The position numbers and the translations under genes are program-made. From Desulforhopalus vacuolatus (lineage in GTDB: Bacteria > Desulfobacterota > Desulfobulbia > Desulfobulbales > Desulfocapsaceae), in the NCBI RefSeq assembly GCF_016918505.1, contig NZ_JAFFPZ010000011.1:1-64000 (forward strand): 64,000 nt of DNA, given 5' to 3'. This document shows, piece by piece, positions 58,919 through 64,000 of this stretch. Positions within the stretch are counted from its first letter, which is position 1; the number at the start of each line of letters is the position of its first letter. The notes beneath the pieces were generated by a model. It made no database searches and was not told where the DNA came from. It saw only the letters and a list, made by a program, of their open reading frames with translations.

Positions 58919-61386
58919 ATCCCCTCCTTAAGGTTTTTCATCATGGACCCGTATCCCGTACCGACGTTGAAGAGCTGCTGCAGGGGCAGGTGAAAATTGA
59001 CATCAAAATGTACTGGATGCTGCAGTCCTGAGCCCGTTTTATTCGGCACGATTTGTCCATTCTCGTAACCATAAGGTAACGGCTCTTCAGGCTTGCCGTC
59101 AAGCTGCATCTGCAGGAGAAGATTATCTCCTTCACTGTTGAATGTAAGTTTTGTCCAGTTACAGACAAAATTCCGGAGAGAGTCGAGGGAGTATGAGAGG
59201 TACGGAGATGCCGTTGCACCGGAAAGTCCTGCAGTGATCTGCCGGGGATCGTTGAAGTGAAGCACGACCTGCTCTCCGGGGGAGGAGTAGAGAAAACCCT
59301 TGTCGATGTAGAGGTGTTTTTTAAGAAAGGAGAGGGGAAGTCGACCGTTCAGAGACACTTCACCAGAGGCACCTGCCACCCCGAACTGTTTAAGCAGTTC
59401 TCCAAGGCGGAGCCGGTCACAGTAAAGGATTGTGTCAAAGTCCATCTCCGGTGTAATCCGCATGGCGGTGCTCTCAATTGTCCCGCTGCACCATCCGGCC
59501 TGTACGCTTTCGAGCAGGATGCTGGTTGTATCTTCAAGTTGCCAGAACAGCTTTGCGCTGGTGAGTTTGATGTCTCCAGCGTCAATCTTTTCTACTGTCA
59601 GCCGTTGACTCGGCGCTGACTGCAGGCGAAGGATGTCAGGCAGGGTAATTGAGGTTTGAATTCCCTGCAGATGAGTGCTCTCCTGCTGCAGGTCCCCGTC
59701 CGAAAGGGAAAGCGTAAGTGAACCACCGGTGGTTTCTGGCGAGAAATAAAAATTTGCTCTGCCGCCAAGTTTACCGGTTGCCTTGAGTTCCGGATTGATA
59801 TGTAAACCGAGAGAGGCTGGCAGGGTGCTGATGTCGAATTCGCTTTGCGGGAGATGGCATTGCCAGACGCTCTTAAGAGTTGTTTGGGTGAGGTCTCCTG
59901 TGCAGTTCAGGTCAAAGTTTTTTATGAGTGGACTGGAGAGGTTGAGACGTGTCTTGAGACCGTTATGCGTCTGAGTGAGAATGGAATGCAGTTTCCCAAT
60001 ATTTGTTTCCTGCCAGCGAATGTTGCCGATGGAAAGCTCTCCTCTGGAGCGACTGCGAATCCTCGGTGGCGGGTATTGGATGGGCATTTGCAGGTGGACG
60101 TCACTCAGTTCAGTGCTGGATGCGGGGAAAAGCAGGTGGGGAATGGTGGCATCAAGACGGGCGGTTGTGCCGGTTTTTCCTTTTTTTGCTGTCAAATTGA
60201 TGGCAAGTTTGGGAATCGCCATCGGGCCGAACTGCAGTTTGCCAGCAGTGAGTTTCGATGCAAAAGTTCCTCCGTCTTCATTATATATTCCTGAAAGAGT
60301 GAGAGTTGTTGGTTCTGGACTCAATTCATGTCGCAGTGATATTGCTGCGGTCAGGTTTTGTTTGTGAAAATCCAGGGAGCCTTCAGCGTGTGCAAATACC
60401 TTAAACGGACTGGAGAGTATCAGATTTTTAAGAACAAAATCAGCGTGGATGTTGTCACCGGAGAGGGCAAGTTGCAATGGTTTTACAGGAGGACTGTCGA
60501 GTCGTAGAGAATTTCCGGTTGAGAGGGAGGTCGACGGAAAAAAGAGATTGGCCTGCCATGATTCCAGGGTTGAACCGGAGAGCAGGGCTTTACCGGTGAT
60601 TTCTCCTGTGCCTTCAAGTTGCAGTGCCGGAATTTTTGGAAGCAGGGGGAATTGAAGTATCCGTTGCAGATTAAGAAGGGTGCCCTTTGCTGTAAGGTGA
60701 CGTTTACTGCCATCCAGTTGAGCTGTAAGTTCAATGTTAAGGGGGAGTTCTCCGGTACAGGAAAACGCGGCATGAAATCCGTTAAGGAGTTTACCATCCT
60801 TTGTCTCGATCAGTTCTGGTGTGAAGCTGCCACTGAAGAGAATATGTATGTTTTCTTCAGGCGTATCAAGGTTGTGCAGGACCAGATCACCGTTGTGGAT
60901 AGTCACCTTGTCTACCCCGAAGGGAAGGAGGATGGGGCTGACGGGGCTGTCGGGGCTCTCTTTTGTGGTACTGCTGACGGTATTCGTCAGTTCAGGTGGC
61001 AGCACTATGCGGTTATCAGCAAAGGGGAGCGTTATTTTCAGCCACTCTATTTCGATAGAGGTTATTTCTTTCTGTTGCAGGGATTTCAGTGTGCTGTTGA
61101 GTCTGAGGCCTTCAAAACTCAGGGAAGCTTCTTCTGTGGTAAAATTTCCCTGCAGAGAAATTATTGAGGGTGTGAACTGTTCTATTTCAAGGTGGTGGCT
61201 GATAAAGGGCAGAGATTGTGTTGCCCCGGGCAATATCCAGTGATTGCAGATAAACGGAAGGGAAAAAAAAAGCAGAAAACCACAGAGAAGGAGAATGGTA
61301 CAGAAGAACAGGGTGCGGGTGAACAGCCGAAGAAGCTTGTGCCTCCTGAAGCCTTCGCCCGCAGCCTGCGTATTCTTCTCTGTCAT
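58915..61386 (-). CDS. ydbH: YdbH-like AsmA-family intermembrane lipid-transport protein
   Basis: An 823-aa protein with an N-terminal membrane helix (TLFFCTILLLCGFLLFFSL) and a long beta-strand-rich periplasmic body, the repeating-beta-groove build of AsmA/YdbH proteins. The C-terminal DUF part includes TIESTAMRITPEMDFDTILYCDRLRLGELL and YIDKGFLYSSPGEQ, characteristic of YdbH. It is thought to span the periplasm and move phospholipids between membranes, redundantly with TamB and YhdP. Overlaps ynbE by four bases; 15 bases after the enoyl-CoA hydratase gene. Confidence 0.85.
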   Translation of the reverse strand: MTEKNTQAAGEGFRRHKLLRLFTRTLFFCTILLLCGFLLFFSLPFICNHWILPGATQSLPFISHHLEIEQFTPSIISLQGNFTTEEASLSFEGLRLNSTLKSLQQKEITSIEIEWLKITLPFADNRIVLPPELTNTVSSTTKESPDSPVSPILLPFGVDKVTIHNGDLVLHNLDTPEENIHILFSGSFTPELIETKDGKLLNGFHAAFSCTGELPLNIELTAQLDGSKRHLTAKGTLLNLQRILQFPLLPKIPALQLEGTGEITGKALLSGSTLESWQANLFFPSTSLSTGNSLRLDSPPVKPLQLALSGDNIHADFVLKNLILSSPFKVFAHAEGSLDFHKQNLTAAISLRHELSPEPTTLTLSGIYNEDGGTFASKLTAGKLQFGPMAIPKLAINLTAKKGKTGTTARLDATIPHLLFPASSTELSDVHLQMPIQYPPPRIRSRSRGELSIGNIRWQETNIGKLHSILTQTHNGLKTRLNLSSPLIKNFDLNCTGDLTQTTLKSVWQCHLPQSEFDISTLPASLGLHINPELKATGKLGGRANFYFSPETTGGSLTLSLSDGDLQQESTHLQGIQTSITLPDILRLQSAPSQRLTVEKIDAGDIKLTSAKLFWQLEDTTSILLESVQAGWCSGTIESTAMRITPEMDFDTILYCDRLRLGELLKQFGVAGASGEVSLNGRLPLSFLKKHLYIDKGFLYSSPGEQVVLHFNDPRQITAGLSGATASPYLSYSLDSLRNFVCNWTKLTFNSEGDNLLLQMQLDGKPEEPLPYGYENGQIVPNKTGSGLQHPVHFDVNFHLPLQQLFNVGTGYGSMMKNLKEGI

Positions 61387-61401
61387 TTTTTCAGCGCAGC
61401 A

Positions 61402-62181
61402 TCAGCGGAATTTCCACTCCGGCGTGCGTTTTTCAAAAAAGGCCTTTACGCCTTCTTTTGCGTCATCGGCAGTGCAGAGACGGGCAAACGCGTCGTTCAT
61501 AAAATCAAACTGCTGGGCGTAGTTCATGTCCTCGCTGGCATAAAAACTACTCTTGGCAATCTGTACGGCAAGCGGACTTTTCTGTGCCAGCTTCTCGGCC
61601 CAGGCACGTGCCTCTTTGTCGAGGTCGGCCCTGGGAACAACACGGTTAACCAGACCGAGTCGAAGCAGTTCCTCCGCCGGAATCAACTCCCCGAACAGCA
61701 ACAGTTCCATTGCTTTTTTACGTCCCACAACTCTCGCGACAGGAAGGACCGGGCCGACGCAGTTAAGACCAACGTTGATGGCGGTAAGTCCCATACGGGT
61801 GTTGTCGGCGGCAATAGTGAGGTCGGCGGCGACGGCGAGGCCCATGCCGTTAGCAGCGGCTACACCCTGTACTGCAGCGATAACCGGAGTTTTCATCTGG
61901 ACGATGTCAGTAAACGGCTGCTCCATGTGTCCGATCCAGGCGCGGTATTCGAGCGGGCTCTGCCCCTCCAGTTCGTTGACATCAATTCCTGCGCAGAACG
62001 CCCGTCCTTCCGAACGAATGAGAACCACCCGCACTGCAGGATCACCTTCCATCTCCATCAGGGCCATGTGCAACTCTTCGGCCATCGAGCTGGTGAACGT
62101 GTTGAGAGTATCGGGTTGATTGAGGGTGATGACTCCAACAGGTGATGCATCGTGTTCGATGGTAAGACTGGCATACGTCAT
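61402..62181 (-). CDS. Enoyl-CoA hydratase/isomerase family protein
   Basis: A 259-aa crotonase-fold protein. Oxyanion-hole segments GRAFCAGIDV (near 60) and GVAAANGMGLAVAADLTIA (near 106) are intact, and the C-terminal TPEWKFR is like other members. Of the two catalytic glutamates of true hydratases, neither is obvious: the second site reads GLNCVGPVL, so isomerase, hydrolase or decarboxylase activity on an acyl-CoA is as likely. It is the first gene of the unit with ydbH, an association that may simply be shared transcription. Confidence 0.88.
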   Translation of the reverse strand: MTYASLTIEHDASPVGVITLNQPDTLNTFTSSMAEELHMALMEMEGDPAVRVVLIRSEGRAFCAGIDVNELEGQSPLEYRAWIGHMEQPFTDIVQMKTPVIAAVQGVAAANGMGLAVAADLTIAADNTRMGLTAINVGLNCVGPVLPVARVVGRKKAMELLLFGELIPAEELLRLGLVNRVVPRADLDKEARAWAEKLAQKSPLAVQIAKSSFYASEDMNYAQQFDFMNDAFARLCTADDAKEGVKAFFEKRTPEWKFR

Positions 62182-62311
62182 GGTAATCTCCTGTGCAGGG
62201 GTTGAGTGAGTAATCTTCCTTTTACCTGTGAATTTTCTGATTTCCTTCTTGCTGTTTTCCTGCCCTTCTCTTTGTTTACAGCATGGCCAGCTTTTTCGAG
62301 GGGGCTTTTAC

Positions 62312-62355
62312 GGGTACCTTGAATAATCGCCCATTTTCTTTGTTACAGTTAAAAA
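62312..62355 (+). repeat. MITE-like repeat, left-end stub
   Basis: GGGTACCTTGAATAATCGCCCATTTTCTTTGTTACAG then ends at the 3' end of the outer-membrane protein gene. Like the stub at 11988 it lacks the AGTCTTTC bases between AATAATC and GCCCAT. Confidence 0.7.
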
Positions 62356-62359
62356 TCTT

Positions 62360-62869
62360 TCAAAGAGAGATGCGCAGAGCCACACCAAGAAAGATTGTAT
62401 CGGTGTCAATCTTGTGCTCTTTATCATCAAAATCGGCGACATCATTAAATCTGTAGTTGGCGTTGATATCGGCATATATATGGGGCAGAATTTCTAAATT
62501 AAGACCGGCACGCAGAGCGTAAAAAGGATCATCCGCCCATTCCCCGTCTGTGTGGGTGGTTCCGATTCCTGCTCCGGCGTAGATCATATCACCAAAGAGG
62601 AGCCATGCCTGCGGGGCGATGGCGCTTTCACCAAAGCGATCAGGAAGAAATTCACAGTCGAGTTCAAGGCCGAAAAGACCTTCCCAGTATTGATATGAGG
62701 CGAGAAGGCTGTAGCCATCCTTGTCAAAGCTCTCACCATCCCAGTCGAGATCATCTACGGAGGTCCAATACGTGGCGCCTCCGCCAATGCGTGTATCACC
62801 GGCATGGGAGGCGACGGGAAGGGCAAGGAAGACGAGTAAAACTGCAGTGGTAATAAGCCTTTTGTTCAT
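62360..62869 (-). CDS. Outer-membrane beta-barrel protein
   Basis: 169 aa: a signal peptide (RLITTAVLLVFLALPVASHA) then about eight amphipathic strands with alternating aromatic residues (GGGATYWTSV, YSLLASYQYWEG, ADINANYRFNDV), ending in the barrel signal FLGVALRISL. It resembles small opacity/OmpW-like barrels of Gram-negative bacteria. ATG 62869 after AAGGAGAAAAAG is the start; the open upstream codons lack a signal. Function unknown. Confidence 0.75.
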   Translation of the reverse strand: MNKRLITTAVLLVFLALPVASHAGDTRIGGGATYWTSVDDLDWDGESFDKDGYSLLASYQYWEGLFGLELDCEFLPDRFGESAIAPQAWLLFGDMIYAGAGIGTTHTDGEWADDPFYALRAGLNLEILPHIYADINANYRFNDVADFDDKEHKIDTDTIFLGVALRISL

Positions 62870-62977
62870 CTTTTTCTCCTTTTTCAGGGGTGTTTTTTCC
62901 AGAGGACACAACTTCATTCAGTAAACAGTACAATATCTTGTACGCGAGGGAAAGGGAAATAGGCGGTCCTTTCTTCT

Positions 62978-63727
62978 TCAGGGAAATTTGAACATCACAG
63001 CCGAAAAAACGCTCCAGGAATTGATGTCCCGCTGAAGAATGTGTTGGGCAAAGCTGTAGAGCAAACGAAGACTTTCGTTGCTGACCCGGGAGCCGGGTTT
63101 GAGACGATCCAGGTGTTCAAGGGACATGGACTGAGCCATATTGAGCATATTGAGACTGCCGCCTGAAAGGGGACTTCGCAGAGGTTTCCCATTGCAGATC
63201 TCACAAATCAGTCCACCGCTGTGCATATCAAAACGCACAGGATGGCTTGAGGCGGGAGCTCCACAACTGGTGCAGAAACGCAGTTCCGGCCGGTAGCCAA
63301 GCAGATCAAAGCTGCGCAGGAAGAAGAGGGCGACGACAGTACGGGGGGCCATACGCATATCAAGTTGATAAAATGCCCAGAGGGTAAGGCGGAAAAGATC
63401 GCTGTCGCTTTCCGCATCCCGAATGCTGTGCAGGAGCAGCTCCCGTATTACATTCCCGGCGAGGTAGGCGGGATAATTCGTTCGGAGAAAGGGATAGATG
63501 TTGTTGAGTTCTGCTTCGTTGAGAAAGGCAAGGGATGTGGAGACTTTTTGTTTGAAAGTGACGTGCAGACGGGTGAAGATCTCAAGCTTGTTTACGAAAC
63601 GCTTTTTACTGTTCCGTGCGCCTTTGGCAATAGCCGAGATGCGTCCAGAGTTGTGGCAGAAGAGTGTAACAATCAGGTCAGACTCTCCTGTTTCAAGAGA
63701 GTTCAGGACAATGGCGTCATCTTCCAT
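62978..63727 (-). CDS. recO: DNA repair protein RecO
   Basis: A 249-aa recombination mediator that with RecR loads RecA on SSB-coated DNA. N-terminal OB domain (EDDAIVLNSLETGESDLIVTLF, GRISAIAKGARNSKKRF), helical middle and the zinc ribbon FCTSCGA...LICEIC. ATG 63727 is chosen as the conserved start (M-[DE]-D-A-I-V-L). Slightly upstream lies the end of another gene on the same strand. Confidence 0.92.
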   Translation of the reverse strand: MEDDAIVLNSLETGESDLIVTLFCHNSGRISAIAKGARNSKKRFVNKLEIFTRLHVTFKQKVSTSLAFLNEAELNNIYPFLRTNYPAYLAGNVIRELLLHSIRDAESDSDLFRLTLWAFYQLDMRMAPRTVVALFFLRSFDLLGYRPELRFCTSCGAPASSHPVRFDMHSGGLICEICNGKPLRSPLSGGSLNMLNMAQSMSLEHLDRLKPGSRVSNESLRLLYSFAQHILQRDINSWSVFSAVMFKFP

Positions 63728-63758
63728 GCGGTGATTGTCAAAGGTGATTCTGCTGCAC

Positions 63759-64000
63759 TTATGCAACAGATTTTTGCCTGTTACGGAGCTCTTTCACTTC
63801 ATCAATTGCCCGGGAAACTGCCCTGTGCAGGGGCTGGTATATTTCGTTCTCCTGGCTGGAGGTGGCCGGACGAAGGTCACGGTTATGCAGAGTGCCGTTT
63901 TCATCGAAACTGCGTAGTTTCTGGCTCAGGAAAGAGGCGGGGTTCCACGAAAAAAACCAGCAGAGAAAGGCGAAGAAGGCGAGAAGAATGAAAATGATCA
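63759..64000 (-). CDS. C-terminal part of a membrane-anchored protein (runs off window)
   Basis: A minus-strand frame open from the window edge to a TAA at 63759. The visible 79 residues start with a transmembrane helix (IIFILLAFFAFLCWFFSW) and continue as a charged tail (SFDENGTLHNRDLRPAT, AIDEVKELRNRQKSVA). No family recognised. It lies 31 bases upstream of recO and is probably cotranscribed with it. The N-terminus is outside the window. Confidence 0.65.
   Translation of the reverse strand, partial: IIFILLAFFAFLCWFFSWNPASFLSQKLRSFDENGTLHNRDLRPATSSQENEIYQPLHRAVSRAIDEVKELRNRQKSVA

Noticed and set aside
61192-62145. Long plus-strand frame (317 codons), and similar long frames at 54987-56102, 51458-52468, 30374-31270 and 46267-47094
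   Set aside because: All are antisense shadows of well-identified genes (enoyl-CoA hydratase, hydrogenase subunits, cls/phosphoesterase, dehydrogenase) in GC-balanced DNA.

Overview
The window looks like chromosomal DNA of an anaerobic deltaproteobacterium (Desulfobacterota), most likely of the sulfate/sulfur-metabolising Desulfobulbales type. This is inferred from the gene set: a periplasmic Hyb-type [NiFe] hydrogenase operon, a double-cubane-cluster reductase with its activating ATPase, a Na+-translocating decarboxylase beta/gamma pair, a CobB/DsrN-like amidase and a Gram-negative envelope gene set (YdbH-YnbE-YdbL). No rRNA, tRNA or dsr genes were found to fix the taxonomy.

Region 1 (1-12.5 kb) is a decayed chromosomal integron. 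An N-terminal intI fragment (11628-11999, + strand) diverges from a cassette array on the minus strand. Cassette boundaries are visible as four attC sites (10876-10769, 9903-9841, 1688-1559, 262-200), each with RYYYAAC/GTTRRRY ends or a remnant of them. The array carries a frameshifted small membrane-anchored protein, a 260-aa helical protein of unknown function, a BAAT/thioesterase-family hydrolase and a gene fragment. Among them lie a HigBA toxin-antitoxin pair and a three-gene module: a Trypco1-like protein, a trypsin-like protease and an EreA/ChaN-like lipoprotein. This part has been invaded by an unusual Y1 (REP-type) transposase element present in three decayed copies, a DDE transposase element and an IS91-family remnant.

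Region 2 (12.5-37.6 kb) is mostly housekeeping: ferredoxin, uvrB, a DUF374 acyltransferase and a cobB-like gene; the double-cubane reductase pair; alr, argS, secA; a double Lrp/AsnC regulator; lipoproteins; a phosphodiesterase and cls; argJ, sixA, a Gate-domain membrane protein and an exported MORN-repeat protein.

Region 3 (37.7-45.9 kb) has oadB/oadG followed by a second degraded zone. It holds an IS30 remnant, a second intI pseudogene with its own attI-like site and adjacent membrane-protein gene, a YitT protein, an orphan antitoxin-like regulator, and a TetR regulator with a clear palindromic operator facing a decayed DsbA/FrnE-like gene.

Region 4 (45.9-64 kb) has a 2-hydroxyacid dehydrogenase, lplA, a SLOG-like protein, cmoB, the complete hybOABCD-type hydrogenase operon, a tight operon of an enoyl-CoA hydratase, ydbH, ynbE, ydbL and cmoA, an outer-membrane beta-barrel and recO.

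Two families of short interspersed repeats run through the intergenic spaces. The first is a ~165-bp MITE-like element with inverted ends (GGGTACCTTGAATAATC ... GATTATTCAAGGTACCC), in about nine full or partial copies. The second is marked by TATACCATTTACATTTTG ... AATGGTATTA. Members of both families sit at the breakpoints of the two intI genes. Coordinates of repeat ends are read by eye and may be off by a few bases.
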